The position numbers and the translations under genes are program-made. From NCBI RefSeq assembly GCF_000817735.3, contig NZ_JTJC03000002.1:186001-250000 (forward strand): a stretch of 64,000 bases of DNA, in the 5' to 3' direction. The notes below the pieces were generated by a model. The model did not search any database. It was not told where the DNA came from and saw only the letters and a list, made by a program, of their open reading frames with translations. How positions within the stretch are numbered: the first letter of the stretch is position 1; every line of letters starts with the position of its first letter. Below, piece by piece: positions 1 to 7,988 of the stretch. Source of the DNA: Scytonema millei VB511283 (lineage in GTDB: Bacteria; Cyanobacteriota; Cyanobacteriia; Cyanobacteriales; Chroococcidiopsidaceae).

Positions 1-306
1 TATCAGATGCAAATCCTCGCCCGAAGTGCCAGCCAAGCTCAGGATTTAGTGAGCAAAATATTGAGCTTGCAGGGGCATACCCCAACGTGGAAGTACATGA
101 CAAAGGGTGAAAATCTTGACCAGCCATCGCGCTATCCTGAAACACCTGTAACCAAACTAATTCTGGGCAAAAGCGTAACTATGCCTAAAACTCGTCCTAA
201 TGTCGAAGTACGCTTTGCTTATGCTGATGCAAGGATACATAAGCTTCTGGAGCCAGTTGTCATTTACGATCGGACGAACAAGAAAGTCGGCGCGTTGGTA
301 CGGTGA
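1..306 (+). CDS. Hypothetical protein, probably cut by the left window edge
   Basis: The reading frame is open from base 1, with an ATG at 7, and closes with TGA at 304-306, so this may be only the C-terminal 100 residues of a longer protein. I do not recognise it. The visible part is basic, with no membrane segment, signal peptide or known catalytic motif. The end reads VVIYDRTNKKVGALVR. It lies on the integrative element that ends at tRNA-Phe and is followed by about 200 bp without a gene. If complete, the ATG at 7 has no visible ribosome-binding site within the window. Confidence 0.4.
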   Translation, partial: YQMQILARSASQAQDLVSKILSLQGHTPTWKYMTKGENLDQPSRYPETPVTKLILGKSVTMPKTRPNVEVRFAYADARIHKLLEPVVIYDRTNKKVGALVR

Positions 307-486
307 GAAGGAAAAAGTATTACAAAAAGGTTTAAGCGTTTTGTAATATTTTTTCGCTAGATTCCTACTCCAAACTACGCTTCATTCCTGAGTACGCTAA
401 GAAACACTTAAGGCAGTCACTAAGACAGCCCAAATGCCTTCTAGAGCTAGTTAAGGCATAGAAACATCAATTTTCGCTATCAATAC

Positions 487-516
487 AAAAAAAAGCCCAT
501 CTTGCAAGAAGATGGG
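487..516 (-). terminator. Rho-independent terminator reading leftward
   Basis: An 8-bp stem (CCCATCTT at 496-503 pairing with AAGATGGG at 509-516, 5-nt loop) is flanked on its left by eight A. On the minus strand this is a GC-containing hairpin followed by a U-run. No minus-strand gene is seen to its right within 500 bp. It overlaps the longest-ORF ATG at 512, which argues for a later start of the plus-strand gene. Confidence 0.55.
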
Positions 517-574
517 ACAAAATCTTGTTGGGCTGTCTCCGCTCAACAAAATAACTACAAACTCACCCTATCCT

Positions 575-1309
575 ATGAGCAAAGATTCTGTGATAACTAC
601 TCTCATTTATCTGATAGCAGAATTGCCACCTCAACCCCCTGTTAAGCTAAATGATGATGAACGAACACTTTTTCTAATTCACCAATTTCGCTGTAAAGCT
701 TTGTCTCTATTTTTGCGGTGGATTCGGTTAGGGGAGCCACAATCTGAATTACTCTTGCTTCCAGAGATGCACGCTTATGAGCCATTTGCCAGATTTGTAG
801 ACTCTCTTTTGACGCTGGCAATACAAGTGCATCCTAGATCGGATGATGGCTTAATCCGTTCTTTTGGTTCACCAGTATTATTATGGTATGCCTGTATTAG
901 TCTCCTCATCCGAGACAGCTTTGTGCAAGCCTTAACGGGCTATCCACAATTCAGGTTTAAGAAAGAAGCAATTAAAAATGCTCGGAATGGCTTAAAGGCT
1001 CTTTACGAGCTAGAGCTTTTTCGTAAACTGGAGCCTTCCAAGCGAAGAACAACACCTACATTATCTGGTGATGTAGCAAAACACCCTGGTGGCGAATTGA
1101 CTTCGTGGTTACTTCTGCAAGCGGGTAAAATTGCTGCTACCGACACTGATTTTCAAAAACGCTATTACTACCCCTGCTTGCGAGCGTTTAAAAAAATTAT
1201 AAGCACAGCAAATGAAAGCGGAAATTTTCAGATGAATTGGATTGACTCAGATCGTCAGCTTGCTTCGACAAAGCAATCCAAAAAGCGAAAGCTGCCTGTA
1301 AAAGATTGA
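575..1309 (+). CDS. Hypothetical protein of the integrative element
   Basis: I do not recognise this 244-residue protein. It is rich in Leu, Arg and Lys, looks soluble and largely helical, and ends in a very basic tail (KQSKKRKLPVKD). The longest frame begins at 512, inside a terminator hairpin, so the ATG at 575 (MSKDSVITTL) is more plausible, although no strong Shine-Dalgarno sequence is seen. It stands alone on the plus strand, upstream of the replication genes. The basic C-terminus could suit nucleic-acid binding, but that is inference. Base composition looks slightly richer in A+T than the glycan genes further right. Confidence 0.5.
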   Translation: MSKDSVITTLIYLIAELPPQPPVKLNDDERTLFLIHQFRCKALSLFLRWIRLGEPQSELLLLPEMHAYEPFARFVDSLLTLAIQVHPRSDDGLIRSFGSPVLLWYACISLLIRDSFVQALTGYPQFRFKKEAIKNARNGLKALYELELFRKLEPSKRRTTPTLSGDVAKHPGGELTSWLLLQAGKIAATDTDFQKRYYYPCLRAFKKIISTANESGNFQMNWIDSDRQLASTKQSKKRKLPVKD

Positions 1310-1464
1310 GTATTTATAATTCTCAATTATGAAGAATTGGGAATTATGCCGCCGAATTCGCACAGGAGCCTTTCTTGATCTACTCTAAAAACAGCCCTAA
1401 AGGGCAACAAAGCAACCAAAAAAAAATGCCTGGAGTTCTTATCAGGTGGTTGCCTCGCGCTTAA

Positions 1465-1482
1465 CCGGATACCCCTATCCGG
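1465..1482. other. Short perfect hairpin in the 1310-1600 gap
   Basis: CCGGATA and TATCCGG face each other across CCCC. It lies in about 290 bp without a recognisable gene, upstream of the replication operon. There is no U-run, so it need not be a terminator. It could be an operator or an RNA structure. Confidence 0.3.
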
Positions 1483-1600
1483 AAGCTATCAACAAACCCC
1501 ATCAAAGCCTAACCCAGGACAACAAAACAACTTACTGTTAGGCTAGCAGGATTTGAGGCGATCGCGATCGGGATATTCAGGCGGAAAGGAGAAACCGCCA

Positions 1601-1777
1601 ATGAAACAGTTTAGACTTCCCTGTCTCACTTCCATAATTGAGACGCTGGAATACTTCCAAAATTTTGAGTCAAAAGTGAAGGCAACTGCAATTGCTCTTT
1701 ACGCGGCAGAGTTAGATATTAACAAGCTACACTTCTACGCAATCGCACACTACGCTGGCTTGCTAGGAGGTGTGTAA
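1601..1777 (+). CDS. Small protein translationally coupled to the primase
   Basis: A 58-residue protein (MKQFRLPCLTSIIE...) without a family I recognise. The longest frame starts at 1553, but the ATG at 1601 has a strong ribosome-binding site (AAAGGAG, about 9 bases upstream), so that start is used. Its stop TAA (1775-1777) overlaps the ATG of the primase by one base, and AGGAGG lies at 1765-1770, which implies translational coupling. The sequence looks helical (ETLEYFQNFESKVKATAIAL). Small proteins just before plasmid or phage primases are often regulators or accessory replication factors. Nothing here proves that role. Confidence 0.55.
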   Translation: MKQFRLPCLTSIIETLEYFQNFESKVKATAIALYAAELDINKLHFYAIAHYAGLLGGV

Positions 1778-4350
1778 TGATAGCAGCCCTACAACAAGCT
1801 ACTCAAAACACTCTCTATGCACGGCATCACCAAGAATGTCTAAAAAAACGTGGCTTGAGCCTTGAGTGGGTTTTGGTCAATTGTCATTCAGTTACGGCTC
1901 ACGAGGCATCGCAGCAGTTAGGCTATACGGCTCAATCAAACGGCATTTGGTTGAAAGGCTGCAATTATCAAGGTCAATACAAGCCTGATAAACCTTGGAA
2001 AGCGGAAGATGACAAGAAAGCGCCTAAGTACCGCTCCCCGCTGGGTGAGTATGACGCAATGCTACCGAGTCACCCTAGCAACCCGCATTACTGGAATGAT
2101 ATTGCGGCACTGAAGCAGCAAGCCTATCAGATTGATGGACATCCCTGTTTACTTCTAACTGAAGGATTCTTTAAGGCAATCGCGGGTTGTGCCAACGGCA
2201 TTCCCACTATTGCTTTACTAGGTGTAGAGATGGGGTTAACTAGCAGTAGCGATGACATCCAAGGCAGACGCTATCTAGTACCAACCCTAGAACGCTATGC
2301 TAAAGCTGGGTTTGGCTTTATCATTGCTTTTGATGCCGACTGTGCCACAAATAAGGCTGTCATCTCAGCTCAGCGCAAGCTAGCACATAAACTCAAGAAG
2401 TTTCAAATTCCAGTTTACAGTGCCACTGGACTTTGGACGGTGGCAGAGGGTAAGGGTATGGACGATTACATCCAGAACCACGGCGGCGATCGCTTCCTTA
2501 GAGAAGTGATGGGCAAGGTTGTAGATACTGAGATTTGGGAGAAACAACTCGCTTCACTAGACGAGCGCGACAGTCTTAGAACCCAGAAAAAGCCACCAGC
2601 GGATATAGTAGGGCGGGAGATCGGTGAAGATTACCGCAAACGGCTGCTATGGAGCGACCAGCACAAGGGCTGGATGCAATACGGACTAGAGCGCGATGGC
2701 GTTTGGACGGCAGTAAGTGACGAGTATGTAGGGTCGGTCGTCAACAAAATCTTAGAATCTAAAGGCATTGTTGGGTATGGCAGTGCTAGCTATGTCTTCA
2801 ATGTTATTGCCCAGATGCGCTGGCAATTATTTGAGCGGGAATGGCACGAGCGATCGGCTGGCGAAATTCTACCGTTTGCCGATGGAGTCTTGGAACCAGC
2901 AACGGGACAGTTTCACAAACACGCTCCAGGGTATCGCCTTACCTGGTGCTTACCGCGTCCTTACAATGCCGTAACCACCGATTGGACAAAGATTAGAAAC
3001 TGGCTGGAAGAAGCGACGGGCGGCGATCGGCAGCATCAAGAAATCCTGCTGTGCTTCTTAGCAGCAATCTTGCGTGGCAGGGCTGACCTACATAAGTTTT
3101 TGCATCTGATTGGCGTTGGTGGCACGGGTAAATCTACGCTCACTCGGCTCGCAGAAGCTTTGATTGGCTCCCAAAACTGCTGGAATGGCAGCCTTCAAGA
3201 CTTAGAGGATAAACACGAGGTAGCAAGGATAATTGGCAAGCGCCTAGTGATTCTGCCCGATCAAGACAAGGTAACGGGTCGTTTGTCCAACTTTAAACGC
3301 TTGACGGGTCAAGACACATTAAGCGGACGGCGGTTGTATAAGGATGGGCTAAACTTCCGCTTTCCAGGTATGGTAATTGTCACGAGTAACGCTCCTATCT
3401 TCCATGCTGACGGCGGTAGTTGGTTGACGCGGCGGATAGTCATGCTGCCTTTTGACCGCAAACCAGCAGCGGATAAGGTGAGGGACTTAGAAGCAGAGTT
3501 TGAGCCAGAGCTACCAGCTTTGACTAACTATCTGCTTTCTATCCCTAACGATGAAATTACTCGTGTCCTACGGCGCATCGGCAAGGATGAAGTCAACCCT
3601 ACCTTGTGGCAATCTAAAATTCGCACCGACTCAATCGCAGCGTGGCTCAATGAATGGCTAATTCACGACCCAACTGCCAAAACCCAAATAGGCAGCGATC
3701 GCCATCAGTGGGCAGACAAAGAATATGACCCACACGACTCTACATTGTTTGGCTCGTACAATCACTACTGCCGCATTAGCGGACTTCAGCCAAAAGGCAA
3801 GAATAACTTCAGCGCCGATTTAATTGAGCTATGCCAGCAAACTCTAGGATGGAGTGATATTCAGTCGGTGCGTGACGGACAAGGACGGCGGGTCATTTGT
3901 GGATTAAAGCTGCGGGCTGATGGGAATACTACGCCAACAGTAGAAGAAAATCTGACGGCTGACGACCTATCTGACGACCTATCTGACGACCTATCTGACG
4001 ACCTGAAGCTTAACAATAGCAAGGATTCTGACGACCCTGACGACCTATTGACTTCAAAACTTAGTGAAAAAGAAGCAGTAAAAAATTCAATTCCCGATCG
4101 CGATACATCCAAGACTTTTATCAACCCGATCGCTCAGAAATTTAAAAGGGGCGATTGCGTCCAATACATCGGCACGCAACCTCAGTTTCAGCAGATGTGC
4201 AACGCACCATTGGTTATCAATAGGGTAGATCCTGGATACGGCGTAGCGGACTGCCGTAAACCAGATGGCAGTTTTACTACATGGATACCACTTGCAGACT
4301 TGCAACGGGTTAATAGTGCGTGTGAGACTCTAGGAGGCAGCCATGCCTAG
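1777..4350 (+). CDS. Toprim-like (DUF3854) and D5/P4-type primase-helicase
   Basis: An 857-residue replication protein of a mobile element. The N-terminal third resembles DUF3854/Toprim-like domains: an acidic LTEGFFKA motif near residue 128 and AFDADC near 183. The centre is a superfamily 3 D5-type helicase: Walker A GVGGTGKST (G446-T454), a Walker B-like LVILPDQD near 490 and a sensor-type VIVTSN near 532. Proteins of this build prime and unwind DNA at an element's own origin. The C-terminus after about residue 725 is acidic, with four tandem LSDD/LTADD units encoded by a 12-bp DNA repeat, followed by a small basic domain (GDCVQYIGTQPQ...). It is coupled to the small gene upstream and overlaps the AlpA-like gene by 8 bp, so the three form an operon. 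Confidence 0.85.
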   Translation: MIAALQQATQNTLYARHHQECLKKRGLSLEWVLVNCHSVTAHEASQQLGYTAQSNGIWLKGCNYQGQYKPDKPWKAEDDKKAPKYRSPLGEYDAMLPSHPSNPHYWNDIAALKQQAYQIDGHPCLLLTEGFFKAIAGCANGIPTIALLGVEMGLTSSSDDIQGRRYLVPTLERYAKAGFGFIIAFDADCATNKAVISAQRKLAHKLKKFQIPVYSATGLWTVAEGKGMDDYIQNHGGDRFLREVMGKVVDTEIWEKQLASLDERDSLRTQKKPPADIVGREIGEDYRKRLLWSDQHKGWMQYGLERDGVWTAVSDEYVGSVVNKILESKGIVGYGSASYVFNVIAQMRWQLFEREWHERSAGEILPFADGVLEPATGQFHKHAPGYRLTWCLPRPYNAVTTDWTKIRNWLEEATGGDRQHQEILLCFLAAILRGRADLHKFLHLIGVGGTGKSTLTRLAEALIGSQNCWNGSLQDLEDKHEVARIIGKRLVILPDQDKVTGRLSNFKRLTGQDTLSGRRLYKDGLNFRFPGMVIVTSNAPIFHADGGSWLTRRIVMLPFDRKPAADKVRDLEAEFEPELPALTNYLLSIPNDEITRVLRRIGKDEVNPTLWQSKIRTDSIAAWLNEWLIHDPTAKTQIGSDRHQWADKEYDPHDSTLFGSYNHYCRISGLQPKGKNNFSADLIELCQQTLGWSDIQSVRDGQGRRVICGLKLRADGNTTPTVEENLTADDLSDDLSDDLSDDLKLNNSKDSDDPDDLLTSKLSEKEAVKNSIPDRDTSKTFINPIAQKFKRGDCVQYIGTQPQFQQMCNAPLVINRVDPGYGVADCRKPDGSFTTWIPLADLQRVNSACETLGGSHA
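3956..4003 (+). repeat. 12-bp tandem repeat inside the primase gene
   Basis: Units close to CTGACGACCTAT are repeated about four times and encode the LSDD run in the acidic tail of the primase-helicase. Unit length is a multiple of three, so copy number can change without breaking the frame. Confidence 0.7.
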
Positions 4351-4570
4351 AACTAGAAGCCAGCAAACATCGTGTTGGGTAGATAGCGCCACGGCAGCTC
4401 AAGCTCTGGGAATATCGCCAAGACATTTAAGAAAGCTGCGATCACAGGGACTATTCAAGCTCGGCAAGCACTATCGGATTCCAAGCAGCCCGCTAGCAGC
4501 CCGACCAACTTATCTATGGCATGTAGAGCGGTGCGGTCAAGCTCTAGAAATCCCAATGGAAAAAAGATGA
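4343..4570 (+). CDS. AlpA/excisionase-like helix-turn-helix protein
   Basis: A 75-residue protein with a MerR/AlpA-type winged HTH: STATAAQALGISPRHLRKLR type (actual residues 14-33: DSATAAQALGISPRHLRKLR), then a short wing (GKHYRIP). Proteins of this size and build are usually excisionases or directional regulators of integrative elements, acting with a tyrosine integrase. One is encoded at 5170-6300. The start ATG lies inside the primase stop region (8-bp overlap), so it is probably co-translated with the primase. Excision versus transcriptional control cannot be told apart from sequence. Confidence 0.65.
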   Translation: MPRTRSQQTSCWVDSATAAQALGISPRHLRKLRSQGLFKLGKHYRIPSSPLAARPTYLWHVERCGQALEIPMEKR

Positions 4571-4596
4571 TTGGCGGCGATGACCGTCAACTGTCT

Positions 4597-4615
4597 CTGG
4601 CGCTTTCAGCGCCAG
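4597..4615 (+). terminator. Hairpin after the replication operon
   Basis: CTGGCGCT and AGCGCCAG form a perfect 8-bp stem with a TTC loop, 27 bp after the AlpA-like gene. There is no long U-run (TATAGCAT follows), so it may be a weak terminator or an attenuating structure rather than a classical one. Confidence 0.4.
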
Positions 4616-4630
4616 TATAGCATATCCAAT

Positions 4631-4732
4631 TGTGTGTATAGATGGACGCAAGAATTCTTTTTACTTTTCCGTTTGTGTGTATAGATGGACGCAAGAATTC
4701 TTTTTACTTTTCCGTTTGTGTGTATAGATGGA
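4631..4732 (+). repeat. 43-bp tandem direct repeats (iteron or operator array)
   Basis: Two full copies of a 43-bp unit (starting at 4631 and 4674) and the first 16 bases of a third (4717-4732). Each begins TGTGTGTATAGATGGA and contains AAGAATTC and a T-rich stretch. The copies appear identical. They lie directly upstream of the RHH-protein start at 4774. TATAGA within each unit resembles a -10 box, with TTTACT-like sequence before it, so the array could be an operator for the RHH protein, tandem promoters or a plasmid-type origin. A related GTGTGTATAAT occurs inside the RHH gene near 5020. Confidence 0.75.
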
Positions 4733-4773
4733 GAGTGTTATTATCCATTTATACTCATAATTGGAAACTAGGT

Positions 4774-5184
4774 ATGTTGGATAAGGATAGGCGAATTTCA
4801 GAGCGTTCCTTGGAAAACCTCAAACTAGGCGCTCAAGCCCGTTACCAAGGTAAAATCAGGCAAAACTTTACCATCTTACCTCAGACGCTGGAATGGCTCA
4901 AGAAAGGGGGTAACGCCAGCCAGCGGGTTGACGAGCTAGTGGCAGCCGCTAAGAATGACGATTTAAAGTCCAATTATACATACGAAAGGAAAGAACGAGA
5001 AAATCTAAATTCCGATAGTGTGTATAATCAGGTAAACGATTTGAAGGTAGAATTGGAGCAGATGAAAATCAACCAAGCTCAGGCAGCCAATATCCTTCAG
5101 GAAGCACTCAAGCTCAAAGCTAATGCTGGTGGAGCAATTAAGGAACAAATCAAGCAGGTTTTAGGGTTACTAGGAGAGTCTTGA
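4774..5184 (+). CDS. Ribbon-helix-helix DNA-binding protein with coiled-coil tail
   Basis: A 136-residue protein. The longest frame starts at 4642, but its first 44 residues are a translation of the 43-bp direct repeats, so the ATG at 4774 (MLDKDRRISERS) is chosen. Residues about 30-58 (NFTILPQTLEWLKKGG, then NASQRVDELVAAA) have the strand-helix-helix pattern of CopG/Arc-like regulators or mobilisation accessory proteins. A heptad-rich helix (VNDLKVELEQMKINQAQAAN) follows. The repeat array just upstream is a natural candidate operator for it. It could also be a partition or relaxosome accessory protein. It converges on the integrase gene with a 15-bp overlap. Confidence 0.6.
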   Translation: MLDKDRRISERSLENLKLGAQARYQGKIRQNFTILPQTLEWLKKGGNASQRVDELVAAAKNDDLKSNYTYERKERENLNSDSVYNQVNDLKVELEQMKINQAQAANILQEALKLKANAGGAIKEQIKQVLGLLGES

Positions 5185-6300
5185 ATTATCGGTCAAGGGT
5201 GGTAATGGGCGATCGCTTCTCATCATCAGCGCATCAAAAGCCCGTTGATGATGGCGATCGCTAATCCAATGATGATACAGATCGGTGTGAATCTGGACGC
5301 TATGACCCATCTGCTGAGCAGCTAAACAAACGTCTAGCCCAAACTCCAGCGTTCTGATTGCCCAGCAATGGCGCAAGTCGTAGAGATGAAATGGTAGCCC
5401 AGCATTGCGACGGAAATATTGAGAACACCGCTCCCCTAGTTCGCTGTTATTCCTACCCGTAACCGCTGGAATTCTAGGCGATCGCAGGTCAAAGCTGTCA
5501 ACCCATTCTGGGTAGCAAGCCCATACCCGCCGAGAACCAGTTTTTCCATCCAGTACGCCGAGAATGTAACCACCAGATTCTAAATCTTTGGTATCTAGAT
5601 GAAACACTTCATGAGGTCTCAGTCCAAAGGTGGCAATTATTCCATAAGTCCAGCGCCAAGCATCATTACTAATACACCCAAACCATTTAGCAATCCAGCG
5701 ATCTTCAGGTAAGTCTCGCGGTGCTACCCGCTTAGGGCTGTAGCTTCCCGCCATCGGTTTGGAATTGAATTCAATTTCTGCAAACTTAGCCAAGGCTTGC
5801 AATACCATACAGTATCGCTTGCGGCTCTTAGTATCAGGAGCTGTAGACAATATTGTTGTAGTTAACAACTGGGCTGTCAGCTCCTGATCGGACGGTAACT
5901 GCTTTAACACTAGCCAGTAGTCTTTTTTCCAGGTTGTTTCTGTCTTTGGTGTCCGAGCGCGACAATCAAAATAGTGTTGCTCAAATTTAGCAATCCAGTC
6001 CCTGACTAGCGGTTGAGATTTAGGCAGTTCATGCTTTAGATATGACTGCCAAGAGAATTCCTTACAGTCCAATAACGCTCCAACTTTGCGCGCTTCAGCC
6101 TCAGCTAGGGATATTCCAGATGGGTTGGTATGGAACCCTAGAGCAAGGCGCTGTTGAAATGGCTTAGTTTTTTCCGTATCAAGTTTAGGCGGAAACGTTG
6201 CTCTCAAATACAAGCGATTTCCTTTTGCCTCTATTGTTACTCCTACCTTGGCAGCCCTTAGCCGTCCGTTAGCTTGATTCAACCTTCCCTGAATGTCCAC
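5170..6300 (-). CDS. Tyrosine-type integrase of the tRNA-Phe element
   Basis: A 376-residue tyrosine recombinase that should integrate and excise the element at tRNA-Phe. Catalytic positions are visible: R228 in FGLRPHEV, R310 in LYDLRH (Tyr at the usual His position of HxxR), H333 in MGHS and the nucleophile Y342 in TDLYHHW. The N-terminal 190 residues would bind arm sites and include a SAM-like core-binding region. The start codon is GTG at 6298-6300. It is transcribed away from the tRNA and starts 134 bp from the tRNA 3' end, the normal geometry for a tRNA-integrating element. It overlaps the convergent RHH gene by 15 bp. Confidence 0.92.
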   Translation of the reverse strand: MDIQGRLNQANGRLRAAKVGVTIEAKGNRLYLRATFPPKLDTEKTKPFQQRLALGFHTNPSGISLAEAEARKVGALLDCKEFSWQSYLKHELPKSQPLVRDWIAKFEQHYFDCRARTPKTETTWKKDYWLVLKQLPSDQELTAQLLTTTILSTAPDTKSRKRYCMVLQALAKFAEIEFNSKPMAGSYSPKRVAPRDLPEDRWIAKWFGCISNDAWRWTYGIIATFGLRPHEVFHLDTKDLESGGYILGVLDGKTGSRRVWACYPEWVDSFDLRSPRIPAVTGRNNSELGERCSQYFRRNAGLPFHLYDLRHCWAIRTLEFGLDVCLAAQQMGHSVQIHTDLYHHWISDRHHQRAFDALMMRSDRPLPPLTDNSRLS

Positions 6301-6434
6301 TTGCCTAAATCTTGCCTAAAACTTCGAGTACATTTAAGCCTATTTATGTATGTTTGGGTATATCTCAAAAACAAGGAATCGGCTGAAACTATCATTTTCT
6401 GGTAGTTTTAGCCGATTAATTTCCATGATAAAAA

Positions 6435-6507
<73 letters not shown>

Positions 6508-6587
6508 GAAGTTGATGCGTCAATTTTTGGCGCTTTATTAAAGTAGCAAACTTATCAGATCTTCGCAAGGGTTGAGTGCAAAATTCC

Positions 6588-7445
6588 TCATGCAGTTTTC
6601 CAAATGAGCTTTACCCAACTGAAAATGAATGTAAATAGTAAGAATTGGACGAGAACGATACTAGGACCAGAAGCAAAGTTGAGTAGACCCGATAACATGA
6701 TGCCGATAATGCTGCTAACAACACCAAGCATCACGGAAATGACTAAAAAGCGGGTAAAATGGTGACTCACAAGCTTGGCAGTAGCGGCAGGAATGACCAA
6801 AAAAGCATTCACTAATAGCACGCCTACAGCCTTAATTGCTACAGCTACAGCCAGTGACAGCAAGACAACAAAAGCGTAGCGATAGAGGCGCACGGGGATA
6901 CCCTGCACCTGTGCCACTGTAGGGTTAAGAGTCAAGAGAATCTGCTGACGCAGGGTAGGTAGTAAGAAAATAATGCTACTGATTAGCACCAAAGAGGTCA
7001 AAATTAGATCTGTGGTATCGATCGCCAGAATATCTCCAAATAAAACTCCCATGAGATTGCCACGATATCCCTGGATCAGGCTGCTGAGGATGACACCTAT
7101 TGCTAATGCACCTGATAGTACTACACTTAATACGCTGTCACTCGACAAATTTGTTTGGTCGATCAGATAGAGGACGATTAAGCCGAATGCTAGGGTAAAA
7201 GGGAGTAGCATCCAGGTAGGATTTAACTGGAGTAAGACCCCTAAAGCAACACCTACCAAAGCTGCATGACCTACAGCATGACTGAAAAAAGATAACTGTC
7301 GCAAGGTGACGAAGCTACCCAGGAAACCGCCAAGGATACCCATTAATATCGCACCGGCGATCGCCCTTTGCATGAAGGGAAACTGAAGCAGTTCGAGTAG
7401 GTTATTAACTCCAGCAATAGCAAGCCAGCTAAACTCTAAAATCAT
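6588..7445 (-). CDS. znuB: Zinc/manganese ABC transporter permease (ZnuB/MntB family)
   Basis: A 285-residue polytopic membrane protein of the ABC-3 permease family, with about eight hydrophobic helices. Typical family segments are SHAVGHAALVGVALG near residue 55 and VGVLLVNAFLVIPAATA near 210. It would form the inner-membrane channel for Zn(II) or Mn(II), working with a periplasmic binding protein and an ATPase that are not encoded beside it. It diverges from a SmtB/ZiaR-type zinc sensor, which favours zinc as the substrate and that sensor as regulator. A Zur-controlled znuABC set elsewhere may supply the partners. The symbol is by family; MntB cannot be excluded. Confidence 0.85.
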   Translation of the reverse strand: MILEFSWLAIAGVNNLLELLQFPFMQRAIAGAILMGILGGFLGSFVTLRQLSFFSHAVGHAALVGVALGVLLQLNPTWMLLPFTLAFGLIVLYLIDQTNLSSDSVLSVVLSGALAIGVILSSLIQGYRGNLMGVLFGDILAIDTTDLILTSLVLISSIIFLLPTLRQQILLTLNPTVAQVQGIPVRLYRYAFVVLLSLAVAVAIKAVGVLLVNAFLVIPAATAKLVSHHFTRFLVISVMLGVVSSIIGIMLSGLLNFASGPSIVLVQFLLFTFIFSWVKLIWKTA

Positions 7446-7484
7446 TGAACCAACTTATTCTTAAACAGAGCATATCCTAGACCG

Positions 7485-7516
7485 CGCTATAGTTGGGCTA
7501 TATAGTTGGGCTATAC
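7485..7516. promoter_or_regulatory. Direct repeats in the permease/ZiaR divergent promoter
   Basis: Within the 123-bp divergent intergenic region, GCTATAGTTGGG (7485-7496), GCTATATAGTTGGG (7497-7510) and GCTATAC follow one another. The TATAGT/TATACT strings are -10-like. This is the best visible operator or promoter candidate for the zinc sensor. The classical SmtB 12-2-12 inverted repeat (TGAAC...GTTCA) was not clearly seen. Confidence 0.4.
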
Positions 7517-7568
7517 TTAGGGTGTCTGAAGATTTAATCCAGCAAACACAGTCTTTTATTATCACCCA

Positions 7569-7979
7569 ATGTCAGTTTACTCTGCTTCCGATCGGGCTAA
7601 ACCAAACTCTACCTCAGAGGCGGATCGTCTTCAGTGCCATCCACCGCACCCTGTAGACGTGGATGGAGTTAATCATCTACAAAGCCACGTCCTCAAAACT
7701 GAGAAGGCGCAGCGGATGGCTGAATTTTTTAGCCTCTTAGGAGATGCCAATCGGCTACGAATTCTTTCATTATTGGCACAAAAAGAACTCTGTGTCTGCG
7801 ACTTAGCCGCCACTCTAGACATGACTGAATCGGCTGTTTCCCATCAGTTGCGAACATTACGTGCTATGCGGTTGGTGAGTTACCGCAAGCAGGGACGCAA
7901 TGTTTTTTACAATCTTCAAGATAGTCACGTTCTCAATCTCTATCAATCTGTTGCCGAACACTTGGATGAGGAAATCTAA
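7569..7979 (+). CDS. ziaR: SmtB/ZiaR-type ArsR-family zinc sensor
   Basis: A 136-residue winged-helix repressor closely resembling SmtB/ZiaR. The DNA-reading helix is [13 protein letters not shown]. The alpha-5 zinc site residues are all present: D118, H120, H131 and E134. The alpha-3N site is suggested by C75 and C77 in ELCVCDL, plus an N-terminal C23-H24. SmtB has Gly where C77 lies, so ZiaR is the better match. Such repressors leave DNA when Zn binds and usually control a divergent efflux or metallothionein gene. Here the divergent gene is an uptake-type permease, which is unusual. Confidence 0.85.
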   Translation: MSVYSASDRAKPNSTSEADRLQCHPPHPVDVDGVNHLQSHVLKTEKAQRMAEFFSLLGDANRLRILSLLAQKELCVCDLAATLDMTESAVSHQLRTLRAMRLVSYRKQGRNVFYNLQDSHVLNLYQSVAEHLDEEI

Positions 7980-7988
7980 TTGAGATTG

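Noticed and set aside
4631-4732. 43-bp repeats as a CRISPR array
   Set aside because: The copies are directly adjacent with no spacers, and there are no cas genes.
4642-4773. N-terminal 44 codons of the longest RHH frame
   Set aside because: They translate the 43-bp direct repeats and give no protein-like domain. The ATG at 4774 fits the family start.
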